Positions 1 to 12,553 of a stretch of 64,000 nt of DNA are shown piece after piece. Under the pieces are notes generated by a model. It was not told where the DNA came from. It saw nothing but the letters and a program-made list of their open reading frames with translations, and ran no database searches. Numbering within the stretch: the stretch's first letter is position 1; the number at the start of each line of letters is the position of its first letter. This stretch comes from Pezicula radicicola (Eukaryota > Ascomycota > Leotiomycetes > Helotiales > Dermateaceae). The stretch covers positions 824,898-888,897 of the forward strand of contig PDUO01000002.1 in the NCBI GenBank assembly GCA_003008705.1. Reading direction: 5' to 3'. The position numbers were made by a program, and so were the translations under genes.

Positions 1-574
1 TGTTTTATTTTTGTGATTGGTAACTCAGGTCTTGTACATTGGATGACAACTGGGATGGTGGATATAGAGCAGACTGTGGTCACTTGCACTGTCAATATAT
101 ACGGTGCTATTAATTCATAATGCATCGAACTGAATGACTAACGAAGTAAGGTGAGGTCGTGATTTATGGAGCTTTACATAGCTAAACTGTGCCGACGAGC
201 TCATGTGGTGATGGATCACTTAATTCATGAATCTCTCTCCGAATTCAGGTAAAGTGACTTATTCGATTCGAGCATTGTACTTTCGTATTTGTACAAGTAC
301 ATTTTGATTTTAGTTACTCAAACTTTGGGTGACTCACTTGATTGTAGTAACATCATTCTGGCTGTACTTATTCACTTAGCTCTCGTAGGTAGGTTTCACA
401 AATCTAAGCAATTTATCAACTCGTTGTTACGGTGTAAATTCTTCTGTTTTTTTTTACAAATGTGGAAGCGAGGACAGGGGATGATGTTTGACCGCCTGGA
501 TCTGCCCGAACTTTCAGTAAACGGAAGTCTACCTTGAGGGGGGACTCTCAACAACGGCCGAAAAGCAAAGCAAC
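1..574. other. left-edge intergenic region
   Basis: There is no supportable gene here. Short open frames occur but lack a convincing start or family motif. Positions about 195-275 resemble a stretch near 57.76 kb (see the repeat entries). The last part presumably contains the promoter of the dynactin p62 gene. Confidence 0.5.
195..275. repeat. degenerate ACTTAA-type dispersed repeat
   Basis: The segment contains CACTTAATTCATGAATCT followed by GAATTCAGGTAAAGTGACTTATT. By eye it aligns with 57764-57816 over about 50 bases, with shared CTTAATTnATGAATCT, AAATTCAG-like and AGTGnCTTA blocks. It belongs to the dispersed repeat family described under the findings. Confidence 0.5.
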
Positions 575-2370
575 ATGGCTTCCTTCACGCCATACACGTA
601 CTTCCAGTGCCCGTGCACAAACAACTCGATACCGACGAGGACAGTTGGGGAGGACAATCATTTAGAAAACGCCGAAGGAAATGACGAGGATGACCGGGAT
701 TTCGATCCCCGAGCCCCACGCGCAAACTACAGTTTATATCCTCTCGAACACCTCCTATACTGCGAGGATTGTCACCAGATACGATGTCCCAGATGCGTAC
801 TAGACGAAATCGTTACGTGGTACTGCCCGAATTGCCTTTTTGAAGTTCCAAGTAGCACGGTTAAGAGCGAAGGGAATAGGTACACAGTAGGAGCTATCTT
901 TCCAGCCATTGAGATGCTAATAAGAATTTCAGATGTACAAGAAGTTGCTTTCAATGTCCTGTCTGTGTCGCGCCTCTTTCTGTCAATAGCGAAGCCCCGC
1001 CACCATCAGGACTAGGCGCAGAACAAGCAATTCAGTCTGGACCTTTCGTGCTTAGTTGCTCCTTCTGCAACTGGAGCTCCACAGAAATAGGAATCAAATT
1101 CGAGAAGGCAAACAGCATATATGCACAACTCGCCAAGATAAAGAATGGAGGTGGCCAAATATTATCCTCAAAACAGCGACGTTTAGACAGGGAAGAACGA
1201 AGGAGGGCTTTCTCGGACGTTACGATTACAGAGGAGAATCAGGAAGAATTACCACCTTTGGATCCGAACGAGAAGTTAGACGCTGAAGCTCAGTTTTCCA
1301 ATCTGAAGTCGTTCTATCAGTCACAGCTAGCGGACTCTTCTCCAGCTAGCGCACTAGGATTTGGTGCTGATTATGGTTATGGGTCACCTGGAGCGCTTTC
1401 GAGGATCATGGGACTATATACCGGTGGTAGCACCTTTGCGGATAAGAAGGGCAAAAATAAAAATGCTACCATGCGAGAGGCAAACGATGCCACGGAGGGA
1501 TTGCAAATCGCATCCAAGGAACCGCATTCAGAAATCGCAAAGCTTCAGACGCAAGGTTGGGACAGCACAACGTCGATTTCACAACGAGGCCAACAAGCTC
1601 ACGAGCCACAATTTATCTCTGACCTACGGCCTATTGCTAATCTACTACGCACAAAACGTTCGAAACGTTGCAAAACCTGTCGTCATATCCTCTCAAAGCC
1701 CGAATCCAAAGTCTCCAACACCCGCTTTCGGATCCGTCTCGTAGCACTAAACTACATACCTAGCATTGTTATCAAACCACTCCAGCCATCATTACCAGGA
1801 CAATCGCCCCTTCTCACATCTATGAAGCCAACGCAGTTTGTGCTTACATTCAAAAACCCGCTATTTGAAGCTGTGAAGGTGAACCTGGCAACACCTGGAA
1901 AGACACCAGGAAGATTTGCCAGTAAAGTCACAGTGCTATGTCCGCAGTTCGAGGTAGGTGCAAACACAGATGTGTGGGATGAAGCTTTAAGGGAAGGAGG
2001 AGGTAAAGGTGGGGAGAGAGAGAAGAGACGCACCAAAGCGGAGGCTAGTGAGGGACAGAATCAAGCCGAGGCTGGAAAAGTATGGGAGAGAGGTAGGAAC
2101 TGGGTTAGCGTTGTTGTGGAAGTTATACCTGCTTCAGTGAACTTCAAGGGTCCAGCTTTTTTAAGAACCGAAGAAGCTAGCAAGGATGAGGGCCCTGTAA
2201 AAGAAGATGAGGATGTTTTGGAGATTCCTGTGTTTGTGAGGGTGGAGTGGGAGGCAGATGCTGCACATGAGGAACATGGATTGTCCACGACTAAGGAGAA
2301 GGAAGCGAAGGAGAAACGAGAGCTGGCATACTGGTGTGTGCTTGGGGTTGGGAAGATCTCTCCGGATTAG
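575..2370 (+). CDS. DCTN4: dynactin subunit p62 (dynactin 4)
   Basis: This gene encodes the p62 subunit of dynactin, which sits in the pointed-end complex and helps dynein bind cargo and move nuclei in hyphae (Ro-2 in Neurospora). Two exons, 575-879 and 933-2370, are joined across a 53-base intron with a GTACAC donor and a GCTAAT branch point, giving about 580 residues. The splice restores the cysteine-rich N-terminal region: paired cysteines occur near residues 64-91 (YCEDC, CPRC, CPNC), then RCTRSCFQCPVC directly after the junction, then CSFCNW. A further KRCKTCRH pair lies mid-protein. Without the splice the first reading frame ends early at 1015. The C-terminal half is beta-rich with a charged Lys/Glu stretch. 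The gene is convergent with eS7. Assignment rests on the Cys pattern and the N-terminal start typical of fungal p62. Confidence 0.9.
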
Positions 2371-2584
2371 TACGACGAGCAGGCGATATACCCATTTGAT
2401 ATCTGCTCTTGCTCTCAATGCAATGTGACATTTCTGGATTTGGCTAAGGTAAGTAAGCCTGTGGTATTTGGGTGTCCCAGTAGTACGCCTGCTTCATAAC
2501 CAGCTATACAAAGCTCAAATCCATAATCCGTCCGTAATCATCCCAATGCTCAAGTCCAGACTTTTAGTACCCACAACCCAGAAT

Positions 2585-3514
2585 CTAGTACTCGGAAGCA
2601 CCACCTTGAGGGAACTCGAAACCAACACCACGACCTGTCAACCGTCTGTAAACCTCAGAGTAGGTGTCCAGTCTGTGGTCAACACCACCCTTCTCCTTCT
2701 CATCCAAGACAACCTTCAAGACCTTGCTTCCATCCTCCTTGGTGCGGAGACGCTTGCCGACAATCTCAACTGGGAAGACGAGATCGGTGAGGATAGCGTC
2801 ATGAACAGCAGTGAGTGTTCTGGAACGTGGTCGCTTCTGGGTTTGCGAGGTGCGGGAGCGGTTGGAACGCTTTGGGCGGGGCAAGATACGGCGGGATGCG
2901 AGGATCAAGACGTGACGGTCGGAGAACTTCTTCTCGAGCTCACGGGTGAGACTGTTCAATTCTTACGTTAGAAAAAGTGCTGGGAAAAAGCCAACTCAGG
3001 GACTGGGCGTAGGAAGCAAATGGAAAAATCACACACCGTTGCTGCACACGGTGAAAGCCTTGAAGGGATGGGACGGGGACAAAGATGACAATAGCCTTCT
3101 TGCCGTGACCGACTTCAATCTGCAAAGCAAATAAAGTCAGCATGCGAGCTCCATATGAAATGGTCCGCAGCCCGTCCAATCGATTTCACACCAGCGCCGA
3201 CACAAACACAGTATATCCAATCTCATAGACTGTGTCTCAACAAGTATGATATGTGTATAGGCCATGCCATGCCAGCGCCGAAGTATTCTCGTCGTTCGCG
3301 AAACTGCTTTCCACATTTCCAGGAGATTCTTGGTTGTTCAATGGCGGCCTACCTCTCGTGCGGAGACAAATTGAAGAGGACGGAGTGCCTGCTTCAGGTC
3401 GGGGGTGTTGGACTCGAGATCGAAGAGAGCGCCAGCGATGCTGGTCTCGAGCTCAGATGGATTCTGGCGCGAAGGCGACTGCTGCGCAATCTTGTTGAGG
3501 GGGTTTCCGGACAT
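2585..3514 (-). CDS. rps7: 40S ribosomal protein eS7
   Basis: This is small ribosomal subunit protein eS7, a cytoplasmic ribosome component. Three exons on the minus strand (3514-3353, 3119-3037, 2951-2585) give 203 residues, the usual fungal length. Intron 1 is 233 bases and intron 2 is 85 bases; both have GT..AG ends and keep the frame. The family motifs [32 protein letters not shown] and [15 protein letters not shown] are visible. The C-terminus ends GFEFPQ followed by a short tail. The start was chosen as the first ATG of the N-terminal exon ([12 protein letters not shown]). Intron 1 was scanned for snoRNA C/D boxes because ribosomal protein introns often host snoRNAs; none was seen. The gene converges on dynactin p62, with 214 bases between the stop codons. 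Confidence 0.95.
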
Positions 3515-4261
3515 GATTGCAGTGGTTGTCGTTGAAGATGTGTCGATGGGAAACTTTCGAGAGTATTTTGAAAATGGTGGAAATTCAAAGTGCGGGCTAC
3601 CTAAGCGACGCGCTAAAATACACTGGGTTAAGTTCAACGATCACATGGAGATAAGAATTCACGTGACTATCAAAAGATTTAGACCATGAGTTGTTGGTCG
3701 ACTGTGTATTTGCATTATGCATTTGTATGTGTTTTTCAGGTCATATTTATTTCCTCATCTATTTCATCAGATAAGTGTTTTAAGATATCATAAGTAGTTT
3801 GTATTACTGAATGAGAGGACTGGCTGAAAGTTGCACTCCCAAGTGTTTTCTTGATCGAAAACAACACCAAGAAGAGAATTTAATATCAACGGCAATGGCT
3901 ACAATTACCGTGTCATTTTGCTTTGTAAGAGATCCTTTGAATAGCTATCTATTGACATATAAGAGATGGCCTTGAGTATCTCACTTGCTTTAAGTAGCTC
4001 AGTAAATTTAACTTAATGTAAGTAAAACATCAATATAGCCCTAAGTAGAAGGATCTCTTACAGGTCAATTCGTAGGTAAGAAGTACGTCGTTAGAAGAGC
4101 TGAAGAAGTATCACATGGCTACGCTCAATACAGTTCTAATATTGAAGGCGCGTCTTTCCAAAGTTATGTGGCGTTTTGGTCGAACTCGGTCTAAGAGTGC
4201 TGCTAGCCAATTCAGCCGGAAAACTCATCCGTCGTCATCCAACGACGGGGTCGCCGCATGT
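3515..4261. other. intergenic, contains a TIR element
   Basis: This is the eS7 promoter side plus an AT-rich stretch. The only structure seen is the small inverted-repeat element at 3924-4062. No gene is supportable. Confidence 0.6.
3924..4062 (+). mobile_element. MITE-like element with TGTAAGAGATC termini, copy 1
   Basis: The segment begins TGTAAGAGATCCTT and ends AAGGATCTCTTACA, a perfect 14-base terminal inverted repeat across 139 bases. The outer flanks also partly mirror each other (TTTTGnnn outside the left end and nnnCAATT outside the right end), so the true inverted repeat may be longer. The interior contains GAATAGCTATCTATT and several ACTTAA/AAGTAnCTCA units. There is no coding capacity. 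Related copies lie at 20413-20493 and, inverted, at 31751-31861. A clear target-site duplication was not identified. Confidence 0.65.
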
Positions 4262-4786
4262 TCACCGAACCTTCTTTAATCCAGCCTGTAACTCTTTCTT
4301 CATGTCTGCTTTCATGGCCTGCTCCTGTCCATACTTGGTATTCAAACCGATGCCAGTCAAGAATGCAATTCTCATGCTGGCCCCCATATACACGAAGCCA
4401 ACATTGCCCCACATCATCTCATTCCATTCCCAGAACTTCCAGTAGACCTCATGGCCCAATCCAGCAACACTATATAAGTGCCCGAAGTCCGCTATCAATA
4501 GTCCCAAGAGCACAGTTTTCCAGACATTGAGGTTGTAGGTTGAGCGCAGAACAAGGGCTTCGTTCAGAGCGAAGAGAAGGTACAGGTTTGAAAGCTGAGT
4601 AAGGACAACTGAAGTCGAAAGAGGAATCGTGGCTTTGGATAAAGGCGAGGAAGCGGCATGTGTAAGCTGCAGGTATGCCAGTTGGTTGAAATTGGCGTAG
4701 TAGGCACCAACTAGGGCGGAGATGGGCTCGATGAAGAGGAAGAAGATAGTATAGACGGTTGGGAGCTTGAAATTTGGAGTCGACAT
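4262..4786 (-). CDS. DUF7704-like integral membrane protein
   Basis: This is a single-exon gene for a small predicted integral membrane protein of 174 residues. The start was set at the ATG of MSTPNFKLPTVYTIFF, because the 37 residues of open frame upstream look non-coding and the membrane topology begins here. Four hydrophobic segments are visible: near residues 8-28 (the family-like IEPISALVGAYYA), 55-75, 90-110 and 125-145. The text around EPISALVGAYYANF and the acidic/aromatic DFGHLY and WEWNEMMWGNVGF segments match what I recall of the fungal DUF7704 family. No biochemical function is known to me. The C-terminus is lysine-rich and probably cytosolic. The domain assignment is from memory. 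Confidence 0.75.
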   Translation of the reverse strand: MSTPNFKLPTVYTIFFLFIEPISALVGAYYANFNQLAYLQLTHAASSPLSKATIPLSTSVVLTQLSNLYLLFALNEALVLRSTYNLNVWKTVLLGLLIADFGHLYSVAGLGHEVYWKFWEWNEMMWGNVGFVYMGASMRIAFLTGIGLNTKYGQEQAMKADMKKELQAGLKKVR

Positions 4787-5720
4787 GGCGTTACTCAGTT
4801 GTCGATGATCTGCATAAGTTGCAGAAGGCCACTTCCCTGAGTTGAAGAAGTTGAAAATTTGAACTGCTGAAGCGATGTCCAACCTGGCCTCTGCCACCCC
4901 TCACCGCAAAAATAGGGCTGAACTTGAAGCAATAGCCTTGAAAACTTTGGATAGGTGGCGCTGTTTTAGAGGGATCAGGAAAAGTACTTGAGGCAAGCGG
5001 CGTTGCAAAGAAGAGATCCGTTTCGTCGTTACACAAGACCGACAGACGGGATGGGAGAAACTAGCAGTATACTACTGCAGTATGTTTACCTGATAGGTAC
5101 CAGTACATGCATACTTTCTTTCCAATTTTTAAATGCTATTTTATGCACAACTAGGTACGAGTCAGATCTATTAAGAAACCATAAATAATAATGCTGCATT
5201 TCCGTCTGAACTGTTGGGCGAATCACGGAGCCTCTGCCTGGAGATCGCCGCGATTTGCCTCCTCAAATCTCAAACCACAAGGCTTTTGTTTACGCCTTTT
5301 CAGGCGTTCCTTGTCTCCACACCGTCAGCTCTTGGGAATTCATGACTTCTTCCCCCACAGCACCAGCACCACAACCACCACCACCACCACCACCACTACT
5401 ACCACTGCGAAAACGAAGACGAACTCTCCCTTTTTCTTCTTCTCCTCCTCCTCCTCCTTCCTTCTTTTTGTAGAACTCATTGTCGCTCATTAAGTACTTC
5501 TTTCCTTACAGCGACCGACCTTACGTCTATTCCGTTGCGCTGTTCATTAAAGATCCCTGTGAACGCTCGCTCCCTCACATCAACAAACCAACCTCACCAT
5601 TTCGCGTCCTACCACCAAGGTGGTACAGTGCTTCCTGGGCAACTGGCCACACATAATAACATCGCATCCGAGTGACATCCTCCCAGAGATCCCCTAAGTT
5701 CTTCTGCCAGCGCGACAGCC
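4787..5720. other. divergent intergenic region with CCA/CTC microsatellites
   Basis: This is the shared promoter region of the DUF7704 gene (-) and the F-box gene (+). An ACC triplet run lies at about 5371-5404 and a CTC/CTT-rich stretch at 5428-5468, probably in the 5' leader of the F-box gene. Small frames here reflect the triplet runs, not genes. Confidence 0.6.
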
Positions 5721-7794
5721 ATGACTCGAGTTTTTCCAATCGAGGATTGGGCTCCTGCCCAAGAACAACAGCAGGAGTCGCGGCGACGCCCTTCGACCAG
5801 CTCGTTCTTCCATGCGTTGACCGATAGACACGAAACGGGTGCATCGTGGGGGAGAAGTCGCCAAAGGTCACTTCCTTTTGGAAACGAGGCAATACTCGCG
5901 CCACCTGTCGCGGGCGTCGTTGAGGATCTGGGGAACATGTCTCTCGAGAACGCCGAAGATGATGCTGGTATTGGGAAGAAGGACGGTGGTGTACGAGGAT
6001 TGTTCAGGCGCGCCTCGCAGTCTATACGAGCAAAGAGACCGCGCCGGCACTCGCATGCCCTGGAAGAGAGACCAATGACTGCTTACTCTCCATGGCACAA
6101 ACTACGACAAGCTACCAGCTTTAACAGACATTTGAGGCTTCTTCCTGAAAATTTTGATGCCGCAGGCCCCATCGATTCTTGTGAAGAGTTGCTTGCGCCT
6201 ATACCTGGGAGTGGCAAGGCACCTCCTATTATACCTCGTGGATATGGTGGAGCTGCTGCACGAGCTACGGCTGCTGCGCAGAACGAATACTTTGGTAGGC
6301 ATCGTCAGTTGTTAGCGCCCGAAGACCAGCAAGGAGACCGCGAAAGTGGTATTGGTATTGCACTTACAACGAGCGAGCCCCTCCAATACACAGAAACAAT
6401 GGATACTTCAATCAGTCGTGTAGACTTCATCTCTCTCTTGCCAGCCGAGCTTGCAATTCAAATCCTTTCGCATCTAGACAGTCAGGCCCTTCTCCAGACC
6501 GCTGTCGTTTCTCGGTCTTGGGCTAAAGTCTGCTCTTCCCAGCACATCTGGCGGGAGTCGTTTTTGCGAGAAAAAACTAAGGCCTATGCCACATCTTCAC
6601 CAGTTGTGCCAGGTAGTGGCCTGGGAATACCGACTATAAAGCCTGATAATGATTGGAAAAACATTTACCGAGTTCGAGAGCAACTCGAGCACAACTGGTC
6701 AGAGGGGAACGCACAGCCTGTCTATCTAAATGGCCATTTGGACAGTATCTATTGTGTTCAATTCGATGAGTAAGTGATATTAAAGTTTTTAACTGGAGAC
6801 TCAGAAGCTAACTACATCTAGGGATAAAATTATCACTGGCTCCCGTGATAAGACTATCCGAGTGTGGGATATGAAGAACTACACTTGCCGTTTAGTCATT
6901 GGGCCTCCTGACGTTGTTCGGGATCCGAATATCATGCACGATCAGGCTGGTAAACCACGACACTACGCGTTGATTCCCGGGCCCAATGCTTCGGAGGATG
7001 AGCCCCAGCATGTGCCGGAAACTGCATCTTTTGATATCTATCATAATGCGTCGATTTTGTGCCTACAGTATGATAAAGACATCCTAGTAACCGGATCATC
7101 AGACAGCACTTGTATTGTCTACGATATCAACCAAGGGTACAAGCCGTTAATGCGGCTTCAACACCATACAGCAGCAGTATTGGATCTTGCATTCGATGAG
7201 CGCTATATCGTGACTTGCTCAAAGGATGTTAGCATCTGTGTCTGGGATCGAAAGACGGGTGCCATGCTGAAGCAGCTTCGAGCACATATTGGCCCCGTCA
7301 ACGCAGTCCAGATGCGAGGCAATACCATTGTGAGCTGCAGTGGTGATTTCAAGGTCAAGCTATGGAACATCGACACAGGGAAGAACATCCGAGAGTTTGC
7401 TGGACACACCAAAGGACTTGCCTGCAGTCAATTCTCCGACGACTCGAAATACATCGCTTCAGCAGGAAATGACAAGATCATTCGTATCTGGGATGCTAAC
7501 ACCGGTGAATGCCTAGAGAAGATTGGTGCTCATGAAAACCTCGTTCGTTCGCTGCATATCGACTCAATTAGCGGGCGTCTCATCTCAGGAAGCTATGACC
7601 AAGACATCAAGGTCTTCGAGATGGCGACAGGACGCCTGCTCCTAGATTTTCCCAAGTGGCACTCCAGTTGGGTTCTCGCGGCGAAGTCAGACTATCGACG
7701 CATCATCAGCACAGGCCAAGATCCCAAGATCCTAATCATGGATTTCGGGATGGATATCAAAGGCATTGAATTACTAGAAAGTGGCGTCGCATAA
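5721..7794 (+). CDS. F-box and WD40-repeat protein (SCF substrate receptor)
   Basis: This is a predicted substrate-recognition subunit of an SCF ubiquitin ligase. Two exons (5721-6769, 6822-7794) are joined over a 52-base intron with a GTAAGT donor, giving 673 residues. Residues 1-230 are polar and probably disordered. The F-box is at about 236-280 (LLPAELAIQILSHLD, then SRSWAKVC). WD40 repeats fill about 333-665, with repeat ends such as TIRVWD, TCIVYD, SICVWD, VKLWN, IRIWD and IKVFE. The F-box recruits the Skp1/Cul1 core and the propeller binds phosphorylated targets; this is family knowledge. The architecture resembles Neurospora FWD-1 and yeast Cdc4/Met30, but orthology cannot be settled here. 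The first ATG of the open exon was used as the start. Confidence 0.9.
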
Positions 7795-8546
7795 ATATTT
7801 TTTTTTTTCCCAAAAGGGAGTAAGGGCTAGGCGTATTTCTAGCGAGCACCTTCTATGAAGGGTTGTTTGCTACATTTTGGAGACTTTATGGATGAATGAT
7901 TAGGAAGGAACAGGAAATGGAAGGAATGAAAGGTTTACCAACCTAGGTAATTGATGGTATCTTGATAAATGTAGTTCTTTTAGCGAAGCATGCTTTTTGC
8001 ATTTCTTGCATTGTTTGCATATTCATCTTCTCTTTTCATTACGCTTGTATACAAATATATTTAATAGATCCTAGACCATGAACCTCGACTTTACTTTTGA
8101 CTTGTATCTGAAAGTGCTGTACATGTACCAACAGGCTCATGAATCGCTCACTTCTTGAATCACAGCAAACCAACTCTCGGTTCAGTAAGGAGTTTATAGA
8201 CTTATAGTAAGCCGTTCATGAACTTGTTGGCATAGCATTCGCCTCGAAGGTCTATGACAAATTCTAGAGCATGCTAAACATAAGGACGCGAAATCATTGG
8301 TTAAACGTTGATTTATGGCAATTATATGCAGGCAAAATATTGGGTCGATTCATTATCGCTACCTTAGAAACAAATATGCAACTACGTCCTGCCCACCGCC
8401 GTTCTTACGTAAATACCTATACAAAACACATCACACATCTCTCATTTCCAGCATCGAGACACTTGTCATGCAAGATGTTATTAGGCAGTTGAGCAGCACA
8501 TTCAAAAGTCCTCCTTCCCTCGTCTCCCGTTGGTAGCTATCGTCAT
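7795..8546. other. convergent intergenic region
   Basis: This separates the stop codons of the F-box gene and SMC1. A T-run follows the F-box stop at once (about 7797-7808), and the rest is AT-rich 3' sequence. Nothing else is recognised. Confidence 0.5.
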
Positions 8547-11500
8547 TCAAACATATTTGCGTAGCTGTCGAGCATGTTAGACTACAGGCAGACGACAATT
8601 TCAAAAATGGTCAGAAAACTTACATCTAGCGTTAAGGTCTTGGAGCTATTTGCTTCCTGATCCCTAAATACACCCACCAAGCTCTCGCTCCCTTGGAACA
8701 AGCCGGTCTTCAAACTAATGACAATAAACTGCATTCCGGGACCGGCATGCTCGCTGATATAGTTCTTGATCTTCTCTACGTTGGCATTATCCAGTGCAGC
8801 ATCAACTTCATCAAGCACAAAGAAGGGAGAAGGCTGATAACTGTGAACGGCGAAGAGTAGTGCTAGGGCAGCCATGGTTTTCTCGCCTCCAGACAGGTGC
8901 TCCATATCACGAAAACGCTTAAGAGGAGGCATAGCGTGATATTTAATGCCAGAGAGATAGGGTGCGTCGCTGTCTTCAATATCGAGGTATGCTTGACCAC
9001 CTAGAGGGAAGTTTGCGGAGCGAGTGAGATCCTTGTAAACGTGGGTGATCTGCTCGGAGATATGGGTGAAGGCTTTGTTGAAGAGCTCGAACCGCTTCTC
9101 CTTAACTTCAGTAAAAGCGTCTTTACTTGCTTTGGCTGCTCTGCGAGCGTCTTCGAAGTCTTTCTCCGTTGATTTTAACCGAGATTCGACACCATCTAAA
9201 CGATCTATTGCACGCATATTGGGGTTGAGTTTTTCCAGTTCTGCGTCTAGACTTGAGATCTTCTGTAGGAGATGTTCTTCAATATCAGGTTCATCGGGCT
9301 ATCAAAGTAAGTATTAGCTTGGTCAAGTTACCTAGTTAGCGACGTGGCACATACCTTTTTGAGATCTTCTTCGAGGTCATCAAAGTCCACCTCGATGCCG
9401 TAGTCTTTCATTACCTCTGGCTCATCATCCTCATCGACGTCCATGGTATCAGGATCCGCCTGAAGTACATTCTCATCTACAGGCAGACTGTCTAGCTTCT
9501 TTGAACCGTCGGCTAATGGAATGTTGATCTGCTCAAGTTTGCATCGACGAAGAAGGCCATATCTACCTGCACTGTTACGTTGGGCCTCCGTCTCCAGGTC
9601 TGAAATTGCTTTGGTCCTGCTGTCAATCTCCTTGCTTCGCTTGTGGAGTTCATTTCTCGCGACTGTAACCTTGTCGTTCTTCGAAGCAAGCCTTTCCTTG
9701 AGTTTGTGGAGTTCATCCTCCAAAACTGTCTGCTCTGCCCGGTCAACATCGATAGCGCTTTCGAGGGCCTCCTTCTCGGCTTGGTAGGCCTCAATATCTG
9801 TCTCAAGTCTTTCAATTTGCTCAGTCATGCGCTTAACACGATCTTCCGTGTCCTTATGTCGAGACGTTTCCCAGGCCAACTGGCTCTTCAACCTTTGTTT
9901 CTGGAGCTCGAAGTCATTCTTCTTCTGGGCGGCTTCCTGTTCAAGGCTGCCCTGCTGCGCCTCGTATGCCCTAATGTCAGAATAACCTAACCTCTGGCAG
10001 AAATCGTTGAACACCCGGTCCTCCACCTTGGCAACAGCATCCCGAAATTCGTCCACTGTTCCTTGAAGCTTCTCGAGGGCGGCCATTCTCTCTTTATACT
10101 TCGGCTCCACATCGGCCAGCCGTCGGCGCTCATTATCTAACTCCTTCTTCTTGCTAGCTAGGTTCCTCTCGAAGGCTGCCAACTCGCTTTTTGCATATTC
10201 CAGACGTTGTTCAAGGCCTGCAAGTTCATTTTGAAGGGTTTCCTCTGCAGCGCCTTTGCGAGTAACCTTGGGCAATGCGTCCAGCTCCTCGCAATATTTC
10301 TGAATAGACCTCCTCAGATTCTGAACATCATGTTCTTCGAATTTTCGCTTGCTGCCCCTGCCCTCGGGCCCACGGCCACCTGTCATTAAGCCAGCCTTGT
10401 GTATAACAAAGCCTTCCAGCGTAACAGCTTTGACTTGCATCTTCTTATCGTAGCACAGATGCTTAGCTGTTGCAAGATCATCGCATACGATTGAAGTTCC
10501 GCAAGCATACGACATAGCCCGTTCAAGGGAGGAATCGAAGTCGATGGTATCAATTGTCAGACGGGCCTTCGGTAGAGCCTTCAAGCTAGAGTTGACAGTG
10601 TTGACCTTGATGTTGTCAAGTGGAATGAAAGTCATGGGGGGGAAGCGCTGATCCTTCAGGTACTGAACACATTCAGTCCCTGTCTTCTCTGTATCCACGA
10701 TTACAGAGTCGAAATCTCGACCAAGCGCGGTAATGACGGCTTCATCAAACTTCTTCTGTTTTGGTTTGCACAGCTCACCAACTCGGCCTCTAACTCCAGG
10801 AAAGATTCGTTTCATGGAAGTGACCATTTCTTTAGTCCGCAGCTCCTTATCGTTCTGTCTGCGTCCATCATCAGCTTCCGACAATTTTTTGGTCAACTCT
10901 TGAACCTTTTCATCCAACTCTGTTCGTTTCTGATTTGTTCGGACACGTTCAGACTGGAGGTGGTTGAATTCCTTTTTCTTGGCATCAATCTCCCTTGAGA
11001 TTTGTTTGATAGAGTCTCTCGTGGTTTCCTTTCTCTCATTTATAACCTTCACATCCTCGTCGAGCTTCTCAATCGCTGCCTTGGTTGCCTCTACTCCTCC
11101 TTTCAAACTGTTTACTGTAACCTCCTCAGTCTTTGATTGGCGGATGAGGTTCTCGAGTTGTGATTGATTCTTGGAAGTTTGGGTAACCACTTGAGATCGG
11201 AGATTGTTGTACTCCTTAAAATCAGCCTCACTGAGCTGCTTCCCTTGTTGCTTCAACGATTCCTGTCGTTGGGTTTCGAACAATGTCTGGGCTCTTTCGA
11301 CTTGGTTCAAATCCTTCTTTGCCTTTTCAATGTCGCCGCTTTGCTTATCTTTCTCTTTGGATACAATGTTCACCCGTTTCCGGATCTTTTCAACCTCCGC
11401 CACAGTTTGTTCAACCTTCTCATCAATTGGAACAAGGCTGTTCTCCTTATCTTCAATGTCCTTCTCCTTTCGTTTAATATTTCGCTCTACTTTCGCTACG

Positions 11501-12543
11501 TCCTTAGCCACCCTAGCTTGGTCTTTGCGGGCATCCTCGAGAGTCTTCTCGTATTTCTCAACCCCACGGCGATATTCTTTGAGATTTTCTTGATGTTCAT
11601 GAATGCTTGCGCTGGACTCCTCTATAACGCGCTGGAAGTGGTATAATTTCCATAAAATATGCGTAACAATGGCCTGATCTCGCTCTTCAGCTTTGTTCTG
11701 AAAATTCTCCGCTTCCCTTTTCTGCTCCTGGTACTGCTTGATCTCGGAATTGATACCGCGACGTCGGTGAAGGTTGTAATTTTGATTTTCTGCCGCCTGC
11801 TCTGATTCTTCCTGTAAGCGCTCGTACTCAGCCTTGTATTCCAAGCTGCCAGAAATTTGTTCGATGAGTCTTGTAAGGTCTTTGGGCGACTGCGATGCAA
11901 TGGCTTCTACATCTCCCTGGAAGACAAGAAAATTCCTCGCCTTAATCAGAATGTTTTCGGATTCAAGGGCCTCATTATATTGCTGAGCAGTGACAACACG
12001 GTCATTAATCCTATACTCGCTTGCACCTTGATTTGTGATTGTGCGTTTCCACTTCTGTTCGTCGCCAGCATCGTCTTCGTAGACTGCCATAACCCATGCG
12101 CTCTTTGGATCATTGCGGCCTGGTTTCTGCGATGACTGAGTCTCTTCGTCCGAGGCGTCGCCGTTCCCATTTCCACTACCAACCGGAGCCGCTGCAGATC
12201 CATCATCGTTAATTTTGGATGTCTTCAAAACTCTTCCGCGGTACACAAGATCTCGGAGGTGCGCTGAGCGTAGATGAGAAGATTTGATGCCTAGAACGAA
12301 GGATATCGCATCCATGCTGGATAGTTTTTAGCAGCGCAACTTGATACATATAATATGAAGTTACGTACGAGTTGGATTTTCCGGAACCATTGGGACCGAT
12401 GATGGAAGTGAAGTAAGAATCGCCGAAAAGAAGTGTGTGGTGACCTTTGTAGGATTTGAAGTCTAGAAACAGATGAGCGCAAAGGTATGCATCAGCGGCG
12501 CGATTGACTTACTGAAGAGTTCAAGACGGATGAGCTTCCCCAT
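8547..12543 (-). CDS. smc1: cohesin subunit SMC1
   Basis: This is the structural maintenance of chromosomes protein 1, the ATPase arm of nuclear cohesin that pairs with SMC3. Five exons (12543-12513, 12462-12369, 12316-9355, 9298-8624, 8564-8547) give 1259 residues, close to fungal SMC1. The short first exon encodes MGKLIRLELF. The Walker A motif GPNGSGKS lies at residues 33-40, the signature LSGGEK near 1164 and Walker B VLDEVDAALD near 1190. Long coiled coils flank a hinge around residues 500-650 (VRGRVGEL, GLMTGGRGPEGRG). The last exon encodes only LRKYV after a 59-base intron. Intron 2 splits the serine codon just after Walker A. The gene is divergent from GPC1 across 1.06 kb that carries MCB- and SCB-like sites. 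Confidence 0.96.
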
Positions 12544-12553
12544 CTTGATGTAT

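Noticed and set aside
3120..3352. Possible snoRNA in the long first intron of eS7
   Set aside because: No C box (RTGATGA) with a matching D box and no clear guide stem were seen.
4787..4897. N-terminal extension of the DUF7704 protein by 37 residues
   Set aside because: The upstream frame has no hydrophobic or family text; the ATG at 4786 starts directly before the first membrane segment.
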